From Streptomyces zhaozhouensis (lineage in GTDB: Bacteria; Actinomycetota; Actinomycetes; Streptomycetales; Streptomycetaceae), in the NCBI RefSeq assembly GCF_900230195.1, contig NZ_OCNE01000019.1, forward strand, positions 62,001 through 126,000: a stretch of 64,000 nt of DNA. Reading direction: 5' to 3'. Below are positions 1 to 9,563 of the stretch, piece by piece; positions within the stretch are counted from its first letter, which is position 1, and the number at the start of each line of letters is the position of its first letter. The notes under the pieces are model-generated. The model was not told the DNA's origin and did no database searches. It worked only from the letters and a program-made list of their open reading frames with translations. The translations under genes were made by a program, and so were the position numbers.

Positions 1-59
1 CGAGTTAGGTTCACCGTGCGTCCATTCACATGGTCGTTACACCTTCCTACTCGGATCGT

Positions 60-86
60 CCGGCACGTTCCTGCCGGTAGAAGGAG
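60..86 (+). promoter_or_regulatory. Inverted repeat and ribosome binding site before msiK
   Basis: CCGGCA (60-65) and TGCCGG (72-77) form a 6-bp inverted repeat with a 6-nt spacer. It is followed at once by the strong Shine-Dalgarno GAAGGAG (80-86), 10 nt before the ATG at 97. The repeat could be an operator or a small hairpin next to the ribosome site; the sequence alone does not decide. The Shine-Dalgarno fixes the msiK start. Confidence 0.5.
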
Positions 87-96
87 ACAACACGAC

Positions 97-1227
<1,131 letters not shown>

Positions 1228-1244
1228 CCCGAAGCGCGCCACCG

Positions 1245-1282
1245 GGGCCGCGTTCCCACCCAGAGCGGGTGGGGCGCGGCCC
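1245..1282 (+). terminator. Probable msiK transcription terminator
   Basis: GGGCCGCG (1245-1252) pairs with CGCGGCCC (1275-1282), and CCCACCC (1255-1261) with GGGTGGG (1267-1273). The result is a long GC-rich hairpin beginning 18 bp after the msiK stop. There is no T tract, which is common for actinobacterial terminators. Confidence 0.7.
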
Positions 1283-1411
1283 TTCGGCGTTCCCACGTGC
1301 TCTTCCGGCGTACCCACCCGCCCCTCGGCGTTCCCACCCGCCCCTCGGCGTTTCCACGCGCCCTTCGGCGTCTCCACCCGCCCCTCGGCGTTTCCACGTG
1401 CCCTTCGGCGG
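1280..1411. repeat. 20-bp tandem repeat, about six units
   Basis: Units follow CCC(C/T)TCGGCGTTtCCACsyG. Four are exactly in register at 1321-1340, 1341-1360, 1361-1380 and 1381-1400; a unit at 1280-1299, a 21-bp variant at 1300-1320 and a truncated one at 1401-1411 complete the array. The period is not a multiple of three and lies outside any gene, so it is not coding. The first unit grows directly out of the right arm of the msiK terminator. Confidence 0.85.
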
Positions 1412-1728
1412 CACGCCCCTCGGTATCGCCGTGCCCTCGGCGCTCCTCGGGCGTCGCTCCCCCGCGCAGCGGGCGACAAGAACCCACGGAGGTCAACGCC
1501 CGCGTCAACGCCCCTCGGAGAAATTCCCGCACGGCGTCACTCGTGCGGGTGACGGAATGCCATCAACCCACCACACCTCGCTACGATTCGGCTCGTGCCA
1601 TCCACAAGGCCCCTACTCGGGGCCCGGCTTGGCCCCGTGGCCGGGTGCCCCCGCGCCGCGCCACCAACGCACGCCTCCCACCCACCGTTTCGCGTCACCG
1701 TTTCGCGAGGAAGCGCGAGGAAGACACC
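1412..1728. other. Intergenic stretch with one inverted repeat
   Basis: No gene seen. CCCGCACG (1526-1533) and CGTGCGGG (1542-1549) make a perfect 8-bp inverted repeat with an 8-bp spacer. A -10-like TACGAT sits at 1582-1587, but I find no convincing -35 partner. The segment probably carries the promoter of the gene starting at 1729. Confidence 0.4.
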
Positions 1729-2130
1729 GTGAACCAGGCACTCCGCCACATCGGCAGAAGTCTCGCCGTCGCCCTGCCAGCCGTGCTGGTGCTCTCCGGC
1801 ACACTCGCCGTCACGCGCGTGCCCTGGGCCTCCCCTCCCTCCGAGGTGCAGATGCTCACGGCCGCCGCCGAGCAGGAGGCGCACGCGCCGCAGGACCTGC
1901 TGCGCGACAGCCTGTTGACGACGCTGCGGCAGCAGGACCCGTCGGTGGCGCTCACCGGCCTGCAGACCGCGGTCGACGAGGACCCCTCCCTCGCCCCGCA
2001 CTGCGCCGAGATCGCCCAGGCTCTCGGCCAGGCCGCCGTCGAGAAGTACGGCAGCGCGCAGCGCGCCCAGCGCTTCTCCCGTCCCGTCTGTGACACCTCC
2101 TTCGCGGCCGGCGTGGCTCAGGTCGACTGA
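1729..2130 (+). CDS. Small secreted or membrane-anchored protein of unknown function
   Basis: A 133-residue product. The GTG start at 1729 is chosen because GAGGAAG lies just before it and a signal-type N-terminus follows: a basic start (MNQALRHIGRSL), then a hydrophobic run of about residues 12-28. The remainder is mostly alpha-helical and charged, with two cysteines (in HCAE and VCDT) about 33 residues apart that could form an exported disulfide. The family is not recognised. The gene ends 19 bp before the nucleotidyltransferase gene, but that gene has its own promoter, so they need not form an operon. Confidence 0.7.
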   Translation: MNQALRHIGRSLAVALPAVLVLSGTLAVTRVPWASPPSEVQMLTAAAEQEAHAPQDLLRDSLLTTLRQQDPSVALTGLQTAVDEDPSLAPHCAEIAQALGQAAVEKYGSAQRAQRFSRPVCDTSFAAGVAQVD

Positions 2131-2137
2131 CCCCGCA

Positions 2138-2143
2138 TAGGCT
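2138..2143 (+). promoter_or_regulatory. -10 box of leaderless nucleotidyltransferase gene
   Basis: TAGGCT ends 6 nt before the ATG at 2150 and no Shine-Dalgarno is present, so transcription probably begins at or next to the start codon. Confidence 0.5.
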
Positions 2144-2149
2144 GCGGCC

Positions 2150-2878
2150 ATGAGCAACGCCGCATCCGACGCCGTCACACACCCCAGCCAGGCCGTGGTC
2201 CTGGCCGGCGGGCAGGGCTCCCGGCTCCGCCCCTACACCGACGACCGGCCCAAGCCGATGGTGGAGATCCCCGGCACCGGCGAGCCGATCATCGGGCACC
2301 AGCTGCGCTGGCTGGCCTCCGAGGGCGTGACGGACGCGGTGATCTCCTGCGGACATCTGGCCGAGGTGCTCCAGAGCTGGCTCGCGTCGAACGAGCTGCC
2401 GCTGCGGGTCAAGACGGTCGTCGAGCAGGAGCCGTTGGGGCGCGGCGGCGGCCTCAAGTACGCCGCCGCCGCGCTCCCCCGCCCCGACGAGCCCTGGTTC
2501 GCCACCAACGGCGACATCTGGACGCGCTTCTCGCTACGCGAGATGGCCGAGTTCCACGACGAGCGCGACGCGTTGGCCACCCTGGCGCTGGCCCGCCCCC
2601 GCATCCCCTGGGGCGCGGTGGAGACCGACGAGTTCGGCCATGTGCTGGACTTCATCGAGGCCCCGCCCTCGCCGTATCTGATCAACGCCGGCGTCTACGT
2701 CTTCGCCGCCGAGTTCACCGCGCTGCTGCCCGACCGGGGCGACCACGAGCGTCACACCTTCCCCCGCCTGGCCAGGTCACGCCGGCTGGCCGGCTTCCCG
2801 CTCTCCCAGGGCGCCTACTGGCGGGCCATCGACACCGCGAAGGACCTGACCGAGGCGGCCAGGGAGCTCGGCGGCTGA
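2150..2878 (+). CDS. NDP-sugar nucleotidyltransferase family protein
   Basis: A 242-residue protein of the nucleotidyl transferase (sugar-1-phosphate NTP transferase) family. Seen: the N-terminal nucleotide-binding signature LAGGQGSRLRP near residues 19-29 and RPKPM just after it; NGDIW near residue 123 fits the metal-binding Asp region. It lacks the long C-terminal beta-helix of GlmU-type enzymes, so it is a single-domain uridylyl- or guanylyl-type transferase. Substrate cannot be inferred: it is not in a sugar cluster. The next gene is convergent. Confidence 0.82.
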   Translation: MSNAASDAVTHPSQAVVLAGGQGSRLRPYTDDRPKPMVEIPGTGEPIIGHQLRWLASEGVTDAVISCGHLAEVLQSWLASNELPLRVKTVVEQEPLGRGGGLKYAAAALPRPDEPWFATNGDIWTRFSLREMAEFHDERDALATLALARPRIPWGAVETDEFGHVLDFIEAPPSPYLINAGVYVFAAEFTALLPDRGDHERHTFPRLARSRRLAGFPLSQGAYWRAIDTAKDLTEAARELGG

Positions 2879-2885
2879 CCGCTCC

Positions 2886-3734
2886 CTACGGCCCCGCGGG
2901 GGAGCCGAAGTGGACGAGGCAGTGCCAGAGCCACTTCAACTCCTGTGCGTCGTGGGCCCCCGAGCGCGCGGCGTCGCCGATCATCCGCGGGTCGAGCATC
3001 CCGTCCTCCGCCAGCCGCCGGCCGAGCGCCACCGCCGCCGGCCCGCGGAACTCCGCGTTCTCCTCCAGCACTTCGAGCGCCAGCCGGAACCCCGGATGCC
3101 ACTCCACCGGGCAGCGCAGCGCGGCGGCGGCCTCGGCCACCGGCGTTCCCCGGTGGCTCGGGTCGAGCACCAGCGCGGCGACATCGCGCCCCCACTCGAC
3201 CGGACCGTGAACATGCGCCTCGACATATCCGTCGAGCGCCGAGGCGTGCCCAGCGAGCGCGTCGGCCGACGCCCGCGCCACCAGGTCGCAGCGGGCCGCC
3301 ACGCCGAACGCGGTCGGCCCGGCCGAGCTGTCCGGATAGCAGAAGGTGCTGCGCGCCAACACCTCGGGCACCAGCCGAAAGTGCGCCGACCCGAAGCGCG
3401 GCGCGGCGCCCACCGCGCGGAGACGGTGGTTCAACGCGCCGTAGACCGGACGTACCCGGGCGGGGGCGGAGTCGTAGGCGGCGCCGAAGATGCGACTCTC
3501 CCAACGCCAACGGTCCCCGCCGGGACGGGCGGTGAGTCCGCCGTTGCTGGTCCCGGTGGCGAACTGGGAGAGATAGACGCCGTCCTCGGCCATCCGGCGC
3601 AGGATCGGCAGCCCCCCGGCGAGCCGGTCGGGGTGGAAGTTGAGCGTCAGCGGCAGCGCCGGATCGAGCGGACCGCCGACGGCCAGCCCGGCGACGTGGC
3701 GCAGCGCCCGCCGCATGGCGGAGTCCTCGGACAC
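2886..3734 (-). CDS. DUF3626 domain protein
   Basis: A 282-residue product if translation begins at GTG 3734; an ATG at 3716 is also possible. The frame stays open to 3893, but the upstream part is low-complexity and partly resembles a dispersed repeat, so I exclude it. Features recalled for DUF3626 are seen: FHPDR, RIFGAAYD, RPVYGALNHR and FGSAHFRL. The function of the family is unknown. It is convergent with the nucleotidyltransferase gene, 7 bp apart. Confidence 0.75.
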   Translation of the reverse strand: MSEDSAMRRALRHVAGLAVGGPLDPALPLTLNFHPDRLAGGLPILRRMAEDGVYLSQFATGTSNGGLTARPGGDRWRWESRIFGAAYDSAPARVRPVYGALNHRLRAVGAAPRFGSAHFRLVPEVLARSTFCYPDSSAGPTAFGVAARCDLVARASADALAGHASALDGYVEAHVHGPVEWGRDVAALVLDPSHRGTPVAEAAAALRCPVEWHPGFRLALEVLEENAEFRGPAAVALGRRLAEDGMLDPRMIGDAARSGAHDAQELKWLWHCLVHFGSPAGP

Positions 3735-3949
3735 GGCCCCAGTCTGCCCGGGGAACTCCCCGCCCGCCGACCGCTTTTCCGGCGACCGCACGGCAACCGC
3801 CCACCGGCGGAACGGGGCACGGCGGAACGGGGGCACGGGAACCCCGCGAGCAACCACCCAGCGGGCTGACGGCCGGCAAGCCACCCCGGCCACGCCCGTG
3901 ACCAGCCGCGGCGGCAGCCGCTATTCGGCTCACTCTCCTAGAACCCCAC
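3735..3949. other. Intergenic region with a decayed palindromic repeat
   Basis: No gene seen. At about 3810-3875 the text GGGAACCCCGCGAGCAACCACCC resembles the right half of the dispersed palindromic modules found elsewhere in the window (right arm plus GAGCAACCACC), but too diverged to be certain. Confidence 0.3.
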
Positions 3950-5632
3950 CTAACCGAGCAGCCCGCCGAGGGGGTCGGGGCTGCCCTGATCACCCCCGTC
4001 GTCCTGGCCGTCGCCGGGGTCCGGCGCCGGCTCCTCCGCGCCGCCGCCCGTGCCGGGATCGCCGGTGCCGTCCTCCGGGCTGGCCGGCGGCGCGGCCGGC
4101 GCCGAGTCCTGCGGCGCCTCGGACGGCGCCTCGGACTCCGGCGCCCGGGAGCCCGCGTCCGGCGCCGGCTCGCTCGGCGCGGTGCCGCCGGGCGCGCTCT
4201 CCTCGCGCTCCTCCGCCTCGGCGGCCTCCCGCTCGGCGTCGGCCGCCTCCCGCTCGGCCTCCTCGCGCCGCTCCGCCTCGGCCGCCGCCTCGCGCTCGCG
4301 CTCCAGGCGGGCCTCCTCCTCCTCGTCGATGAGCGACTCACCGGGAAGGTGGTTGCGCGGCGGCTCGCCGGGCTCGGGCACGGTGGCGAACTGCGCGGAA
4401 CGCACCGCGCTGCCCAGCAGCGAACCGACCAGCAGCGCCACCCCGAGCAGCAGCGACGCCAGCAGCGCGCCGCGCCGCAGCACCCGCCGGCGCAGCGCGC
4501 TCAGCGGCGCCCGCGGCCCGAGCCTGCGCCACGCCTCGCCGGCGAGCCGCGCGTCCAGGGAGTGCACGGGCGCGCCGGCGATGACCAGGGGGGTCCAGGC
4601 GGCGAAGAGAACGATCTCGGGGGTGTCGTAGGCCGGGCCGTGCTGCCAGCTGACCGTCGTCAGCAGTGCCAGCGAGAGCGCGGCGCCGAGCAGCGCGGCG
4701 GCCCGCTGCCACAGCCCGAAGAGGGTGAGCACGCCGACCACGATCTGGCAGAACGCCACGGTCAGCCCGGCGCCCACCGGATGCGCCACCGCCCAGTCGT
4801 GCAGCGGGGCGGCCACCGCCCACGGCTCCATCGAGGCGAGCCAGGTGCGGAGCGAACCGCGGTCGCCGCCGTCGAAGTAGACCGGGTCGGTGAGCTTGCC
4901 CATCCCGGCGTAGATCGCCATGAAGCCGAGCAGCAGCCGCAGCGGCAGCAGCACCAGCCCCAGGCTCATCCGGCGATCGCTGTGGAACGCCCTGGCGCGC
5001 CGACCGCGCCCGCGGCCCCGCGCGACGCGCGGCGCCGGCTCGCCCTCCGGAACGGTCTCGAACTCGCCGGTCTCCCACTCGCCGGTGTCCCACTCGCCGG
5101 TCTCGTCCGGCTCCAGCGGCCTCCGGCCGCGCGGTGGGACACGCCCCCCGGGGACCACGGGCCCGCCGGGAACGCCCTCGTCGGCCGGCACGTCCGGCAC
5201 CGGGGGCAGCGGCGTGGTGGTCTCACCGAGGTGCGGGGCGCGGGGGGCGACGACGGTGCCGGTCCGCCGCACGGGCCTGGCCCCGGCCGGGACCCGGGGC
5301 AGCACCTCGGTGGCCAGGCCCTCACCCGGGGCCCCTGGTCCGCCCGCCTCGCGCACCGCCTGGAGCAGCGAGCCGGCGGCGCGGTCCCCCGGCGCGCTCT
5401 GCCCGCTCCACACCAGGGGCCGACGCCTGGCCGGCGACACCCCCGCGGGCACCGGCCCCGAACCACCGACCGCTTCGGGCACGACGATGCTCACCGGCGG
5501 CGGGGTGGCCAGCCGCACCCGGAAACTGGCGTGGTTCACGATGACCTGCGCCGGGTCGCATGGCACCTTGACCATGCTCAGCACCGGCTCGTCCATCGGT
5601 CGGCCGCGGAGTGTTCTGGTGTCCACACTCAT
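3950..5632 (-). CDS. DoxX family membrane protein with long disordered tails
   Basis: A 560-residue protein. Residues 1-220 are proline- and charge-rich, with an imperfect five-residue repeat (TGEWD, TGEWE, TGEFE) at about 178-193. A four-helix DoxX-type membrane core starts at about 222 (LVLLPLRLLLGFMAIYAGMG), with one more hydrophobic segment near 395-415. The C-terminal 130 residues are a Glu/Ala/Arg-rich probable coiled coil (EREAAEAEERREEAE type) and an acidic Pro/Gly tail. DoxX proteins are linked to redox or thiol metabolism, but the role here is unknown. The gene is monocistronic. Confidence 0.8.
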   Translation of the reverse strand: MSVDTRTLRGRPMDEPVLSMVKVPCDPAQVIVNHASFRVRLATPPPVSIVVPEAVGGSGPVPAGVSPARRRPLVWSGQSAPGDRAAGSLLQAVREAGGPGAPGEGLATEVLPRVPAGARPVRRTGTVVAPRAPHLGETTTPLPPVPDVPADEGVPGGPVVPGGRVPPRGRRPLEPDETGEWDTGEWETGEFETVPEGEPAPRVARGRGRGRRARAFHSDRRMSLGLVLLPLRLLLGFMAIYAGMGKLTDPVYFDGGDRGSLRTWLASMEPWAVAAPLHDWAVAHPVGAGLTVAFCQIVVGVLTLFGLWQRAAALLGAALSLALLTTVSWQHGPAYDTPEIVLFAAWTPLVIAGAPVHSLDARLAGEAWRRLGPRAPLSALRRRVLRRGALLASLLLGVALLVGSLLGSAVRSAQFATVPEPGEPPRNHLPGESLIDEEEEARLEREREAAAEAERREEAEREAADAEREAAEAEEREESAPGGTAPSEPAPDAGSRAPESEAPSEAPQDSAPAAPPASPEDGTGDPGTGGGAEEPAPDPGDGQDDGGDQGSPDPLGGLLG

Positions 5633-5726
5633 CTAACCGAGTGACACCGCGTTAAGACACTGCCTCGCCACGACAAAGTCTGTCCGCGACCCGTCAAAGC
5701 CGCGCGGGCGCGCGGGTTGGCGGGCC

Positions 5727-5750
5727 GGCGCACGTCATCTCACGTGCGCC
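5727..5750. terminator. Hairpin downstream of rlmB
   Basis: GGCGCACGT (5727-5735) and ACGTGCGCC (5742-5750) form a perfect 9-bp stem with a 6-nt loop, between the rlmB end and the DoxX gene promoter. Confidence 0.55.
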
Positions 5751-5820
5751 GCCCGCTGCTTCGGCGGTCCCCGTTCCCCAACGCGCGCCCCCTCACGCGG
5801 CGTGTCGCGCGACGTCTCAC

Positions 5821-5854
5821 GCCCGGCGCGCGGCTCCGCTCACGCGCGCCGGGC
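5821..5854 (-). terminator. Hairpin spanning the rlmB stop codon
   Basis: GCCCGGCGCGCG (5821-5832) and CGCGCGCCGGGC (5843-5854) are a perfect 12-bp inverted repeat with a 10-nt loop containing the rlmB stop codon (5840-5842). It is probably the terminator of the ispD-ispF-cysS-rlmB strand. Confidence 0.6.
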
Positions 5855-6781
5855 AGCCGCCGCGTAGAGCGCGATGCCGGCCGCGACACCGGCGTTCAGC
5901 GACTCGGCGCCGCCGGGCATCGGAATGCGGACACGCAGGTCGCAGGTCTCCCCCACCAGTCGGGAGAGCCCCTTGCCCTCGCTGCCCACGACGATCGCCA
6001 CCGGACCGTCCAACGCGTCGAGGTCCGTCAACTCGGCCTCGCCGTCGGCCGCGAGGCCCACCACGAAGACCCCCGCCCGCTGGTACGCCTGGAGCGCGCG
6101 CGTGAGGTTGGTGGCCCTGGCCACCGGAGTGGTCGCCGCCGTCCCGGCCGAGGTCTTCCACGCGGACGCCGTCATCCCCGCCGCCCTGCGCTCGGGCACC
6201 ACGACCCCGTGCCCGCCGAAGGCGGCCGTCGAACGGACCACGGCGCCCAGGTTCCGCGGGTCGGTGACCCCGTCCAGCACCATGATCAACGGGTCGCGGC
6301 CCGAGTCGGCCGCAGCCCCCAGCAGGTCGTCCGGGTGGGCGTAGTCGTACGGCGGGACCTGGAGCGCGAGCCCCTGGTGGTTGAGGCCGGCGGTGAGCCG
6401 GTCCAGCTCGGGCTTGGGCGCCTCGACGAGGTGCAGGTCCGGCCTGGCCACGGCGAGCTTGACCGCGTCGGTGACCCGGTCGTCGCTCTCCAGGAACTGC
6501 TGGACGTACAGCGCGTTCGCCGGCACCCCGGCGCGCAGCGCCTCCAGCACCGGGTTGCGCCCAACGACCAGCTCGTTCGCCGACTTCTGGCCGCGCCTGG
6601 CGCCCTGGCGGGACGCCTGCTGACGCGCCTTGACCTCGGCGGCGCGCTTCTTGGCGTGGCCGGTGCGCATCTCGGCGGGCGGCGTGGGCCCCTTGCCCCG
6701 CAGACCGCGGCGGCGCTGTCCGCCGCTCCCGATCTGGGGGCCCTTCTTGTTGCTGGTGCGACGGTTGGGATTGCCTGGCAT
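5840..6781 (-). CDS. rlmB: 23S rRNA 2'-O-ribose methyltransferase RlmB
   Basis: A 313-residue SPOUT methyltransferase of the TrmH/RlmB family, which methylates G2251 of 23S rRNA using S-adenosylmethionine. Seen: a basic low-complexity N-terminus (about 1-80, typical of actinobacterial RlmB), a substrate-binding region (VVGRNPVLEAL near 92), LDGVTDPRNLGAVVRS near 180, and the C-terminal knot signatures VVGSEGKGLSRLV and IPMPGGAESLNAGVAAGIALY. It follows cysS by 39 bp on the same strand, the usual actinobacterial cysS-rlmB arrangement. Confidence 0.92.
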   Translation of the reverse strand: MPGNPNRRTSNKKGPQIGSGGQRRRGLRGKGPTPPAEMRTGHAKKRAAEVKARQQASRQGARRGQKSANELVVGRNPVLEALRAGVPANALYVQQFLESDDRVTDAVKLAVARPDLHLVEAPKPELDRLTAGLNHQGLALQVPPYDYAHPDDLLGAAADSGRDPLIMVLDGVTDPRNLGAVVRSTAAFGGHGVVVPERRAAGMTASAWKTSAGTAATTPVARATNLTRALQAYQRAGVFVVGLAADGEAELTDLDALDGPVAIVVGSEGKGLSRLVGETCDLRVRIPMPGGAESLNAGVAAGIALYAAAARRA

Positions 6782-6820
6782 GGAAGTCTCGTGTTCTGTG
6801 TGGGCGTCGGGGCTCGGCGG

Positions 6821-8212
6821 TCAGCCGAGCTCCCAGCGGGGGCCGTTGGGGGTGTCCTCGATGACCAGTCCGGCCGACTTCAGCTGGTCCCTGATGGCGT
6901 CGGCGGTGCCGTAGTCCTTGCGGGCGCGCGCGGCCTGCCGCTGGTCGAGGACGAGCGCCACCAGCGTGTCCACCACCCCGGTCAGCTCGGCGCCCCGCGT
7001 GCCGCCGCCGGTCCAGGCCGGGTCGAGCGGGTCCAGGCCGAGCACCCCGAGCATCGCCCTGACCTGGGCGATCAGGGCGGTCAGCGACTCCTTGTCGCCC
7101 TCGGCCAGGGCGGCGTTGCCCTGGCGCACGGTGGTGTGCACGGCGGCCAGGGCCTGGGGGACGCCGAAGTCCTCGTCCATCGCGGCGGCGAAGTCCTCGG
7201 GCACCTCCCCGGCCGGCGGGACCTCGCCCGCCTGCTCGGTGCCGCGCTGGAGGAAGCCCTCGATCCTGGCGAAGGCGGTCTCCGCCTCGGCCAGCGCTCC
7301 CTCGCTGTAGTCGATGGCGGAGCGGTAGTGCGGGGTGCCCAGGTAGTAGCGGAGCACGATGGGACGCCAGCGCCTGACCATCTCGGAGACCAGCACCGAG
7401 TTCCCCAGCGACTTGCTCATCTTCTCGCCGCCGATGGTGAGCCAGGCGTTGTGCACCCAGTAGCTCGCGAACGGGTCGCCGTACGCCTTGGACTGGGCGA
7501 TCTCGTTCTCGTGGTGCGGGAAGACCAGGTCGATCCCGCCGCCGTGGATGTCGAACGCCGGGCCGAGGTACTTGTGCACCATGGCCGAGCACTCCAGGTG
7601 CCAGCCGGGGCGGCCGGGGCCCCAGGGGGTCTCCCAGCTGGGCTCGCCCGGCCTGGTCGCCTTCCACAGCGCGAAGTCGCGCGGGTCGCGCTTGCCCGTC
7701 TCGCCCTCGCCGGCCGGCTGGAGCAGTTGGTCCAACTCCTGGTTGGAGAGCTGGAGATAGCCGGGGTAGCTCCGCACGTCGAAGTAGACGTTGCCGTCCG
7801 CCGGATAGGCGTGACCGCTGCCGATCAACGCGCGCATCATCTCGATCATCTCCGGCACATGGCCGGTCGCCCGCGGCTCGTAGTCGGGCGGCAGGCAGCC
7901 GAGAACGTCGTAGGCGGCACCGAAGGCCCGCTCGTTCTCGTAGCCGATCGCCCACCAGGGGCGGCCCTGCTCGGCGCTCTTCGCGATGATCTTGTCGTCG
8001 ATGTCGGTGACGTTGCGGACGAAGGTGACGTCGTACCCCCGGTAGGCGAACCACCGGCGCATGATGTCGAAGTTCAGTCCCGACCTGATGTGACCGATGT
8101 GCGGGGGTGCCTGCACCGTGGCGCCACAGAGGTAGATCGAGACGCAGCCGGGCCGAAGCGGGCTGAAGTCACGGATCTGCCGGCTGCTGGTGTCATACAG
8201 GCGAATGGTCAC
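6821..8212 (-). CDS. cysS: Cysteinyl-tRNA synthetase
   Basis: A 463-residue class I synthetase that charges tRNA-Cys. Seen: zinc ligand Cys29 in YLCGATVQ, HIGH-type PPHIGHIRSG, the zinc and substrate segment GWHLECSAM, and GGEKMSKSLGNS. Length and order match bacterial CysRS. MshC, a CysRS-like mycothiol ligase, would lack the C-terminal anticodon region that is present here, so this is CysS. It sits between ispF and rlmB; the hairpin at 8241-8263 separates it from ispF. Confidence 0.94.
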   Translation of the reverse strand: MTIRLYDTSSRQIRDFSPLRPGCVSIYLCGATVQAPPHIGHIRSGLNFDIMRRWFAYRGYDVTFVRNVTDIDDKIIAKSAEQGRPWWAIGYENERAFGAAYDVLGCLPPDYEPRATGHVPEMIEMMRALIGSGHAYPADGNVYFDVRSYPGYLQLSNQELDQLLQPAGEGETGKRDPRDFALWKATRPGEPSWETPWGPGRPGWHLECSAMVHKYLGPAFDIHGGGIDLVFPHHENEIAQSKAYGDPFASYWVHNAWLTIGGEKMSKSLGNSVLVSEMVRRWRPIVLRYYLGTPHYRSAIDYSEGALAEAETAFARIEGFLQRGTEQAGEVPPAGEVPEDFAAAMDEDFGVPQALAAVHTTVRQGNAALAEGDKESLTALIAQVRAMLGVLGLDPLDPAWTGGGTRGAELTGVVDTLVALVLDQRQAARARKDYGTADAIRDQLKSAGLVIEDTPNGPRWELG

Positions 8213-8240
8213 GCCTCAAGAGTAGTAGGCGGCCGGGCCG

Positions 8241-8263
8241 CCCCGCGCCCCCCGGGCGCGGGG
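8241..8263. terminator. Hairpin between ispF and cysS
   Basis: CCCCGCGCCC (8241-8250) and GGGCGCGGGG (8254-8263) form a perfect 10-bp stem with a 3-nt loop. It may terminate or attenuate the ispD-ispF transcript. Confidence 0.55.
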
Positions 8264-8272
8264 CCAGGGGCC

Positions 8273-8785
8273 TCAGCCGGCGGGCGGCGGGAGCACCAGC
8301 GCGGTCGCCACGGCGGCCAGCCCCTCGGCACGGCCGGTCAGCCCCAGACCGTCGGTCGTGGTACCGGAGACGGAGACCGGCGCGCCCGCCGCCTCGGAGA
8401 GCGCGCGCTGCGCCTCCGCGCGCCGGGTGCCGATCTTCGGGCGGACGCCGATCACCTGGATCGCCACGTTGCCGATCGTGAAACCGGCGGCGCCGACGAT
8501 CCGGGCGGCCTCGCCCAGCAGCGCCGTTCCCGAGGCGCCGGCCCACTCGGGCCGGTCCGTGCCGAAGTGCGCGCCGAGGTCGCCGAGCCCCGCTGCGGAG
8601 AACAGCGCGTCGCACGCGGCGTGCGCGGCCACGTCCCCGTCCGAGTGCCCGGCCAGCCCGAAGCGGGCGTCCGGCCAGTGCAGCCCGGCGCACCACAGCG
8701 GGCGCCCGGCCTCGAAGGCGTGCACGTCGGTGCCGATCCCGGTCCTGGGCAGGGGCAGCGCGTGAAGGTGCGGCTCAGTAGCCAT
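8273..8785 (-). CDS. ispF: 2-C-methyl-D-erythritol 2,4-cyclodiphosphate synthase
   Basis: A 170-residue IspF of the non-mevalonate isoprenoid pathway; it converts CDP-ME 2-phosphate to MEcPP. Seen: metal ligands in GTDVHAF, HSDGDVAAHA, and the late motif GTTTDGLGLTGRAEG. The ATG at 8785 is chosen because the family N-terminus (TGIGTDVHAF) follows. The start lies inside the 3' end of ispD (11-bp overlap), so the two genes are translationally coupled. Confidence 0.94.
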   Translation of the reverse strand: MATEPHLHALPLPRTGIGTDVHAFEAGRPLWCAGLHWPDARFGLAGHSDGDVAAHAACDALFSAAGLGDLGAHFGTDRPEWAGASGTALLGEAARIVGAAGFTIGNVAIQVIGVRPKIGTRRAEAQRALSEAAGAPVSVSGTTTDGLGLTGRAEGLAAVATALVLPPPAG

Positions 8786-9563
8786 CGTTGATCCTCCGCC
8801 GGGCCAGCACGGCCTCGGCAAGCAGCAGGTCCAGCGGCCTGGTGACCTTGAACGCCTCCTCGTGGCCCGGCACCAGCACGACCTCCACGCCCATCCGTTC
8901 GACGAGGCCGGCGTCGTCGGTCGCCAGGTCGGAGGTGGCGGCCTCGTGCGCGGCGAGCAGCGTCGCGCGGTCGAAGCCCTGGGGCGTCTGCACGGCACGG
9001 AGCAGGGCGCGTTCCGGGGTGGCGACCACGGGCTCCGGCTCGCCGGGGGCGCCGGGGTGGGCGATCGCCTTGACCGTGTCGGTCACGGGCAGCGCGGGGA
9101 CCACGGCGGGGGCGCCGGCGCGCACCGCCGCGGTGACCGCGTCCACGGTCTCCACCGGGACGAGCGGCCGCGCCGCGTCATGCACCAACACCACCCCCAC
9201 GGACTCGGGCAGCGCGGCGAGGCCCAGCCGCACCGACTCCTGGCGGGTGGCGCCGCCGGCGACCACCGCCTGCTCGACGCCGGGCGGCGGCGGGTGCTCG
9301 TCGAGCAACGAGCGGACCAGCGCGACCTGTTCGGCCGGGGCGACCACGACGACCAGCGCGATCGTCCGGCCCCTGGCCATGGCGCGCACCGCGTGGACCA
9401 ACATGGGCGTGCCGCCGAGCGGGCGGAGCGCCTTGGGCGCCCCGGGGCCGAGCCGCAGGCCGAGCCCGGCCGCCGGGATCACGGCCGCGGCGGGCGCGGG
9501 CGGCGTCCCCTCGGGGGGCGGCTCCGCGGTGAACTCTTCGATGAACGGGGTGACATCTGACAT
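8775..9563 (-). CDS. ispD: 2-C-methyl-D-erythritol 4-phosphate cytidylyltransferase
   Basis: A 262-residue IspD, which transfers CMP to MEP in the non-mevalonate pathway. Seen: the nucleotide-binding loop PAAGLGLRLGPGAPKALRPLGG-type sequence near residues 30-50, VHDAARPL, and PVTDTVKAI. The first 25 residues are a non-conserved Pro/Glu-rich extension. It is the first gene of the ispD-ispF pair and overlaps ispF by 11 bp. Confidence 0.93.
   Translation of the reverse strand: MSDVTPFIEEFTAEPPPEGTPPAPAAAVIPAAGLGLRLGPGAPKALRPLGGTPMLVHAVRAMARGRTIALVVVVAPAEQVALVRSLLDEHPPPPGVEQAVVAGGATRQESVRLGLAALPESVGVVLVHDAARPLVPVETVDAVTAAVRAGAPAVVPALPVTDTVKAIAHPGAPGEPEPVVATPERALLRAVQTPQGFDRATLLAAHEAATSDLATDDAGLVERMGVEVVLVPGHEEAFKVTRPLDLLLAEAVLARRRINDGY

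Noticed and set aside
10..29. PHO box upstream of msiK (two TTCAC copies)
   Set aside because: The copies are 15 bp apart, not 11 or 22, so they do not match the PhoP repeat phase.
1280..1411. Possible CRISPR array
   Set aside because: Units are 20 bp and directly adjacent, with no spacers and no cas genes.
5717..8791. Very long open frame on the plus strand opposite rlmB, cysS and ispF
   Set aside because: It is Arg/Gly/Val/His-rich composition typical of antisense frames in high-GC DNA, and three well-supported genes lie on the other strand.
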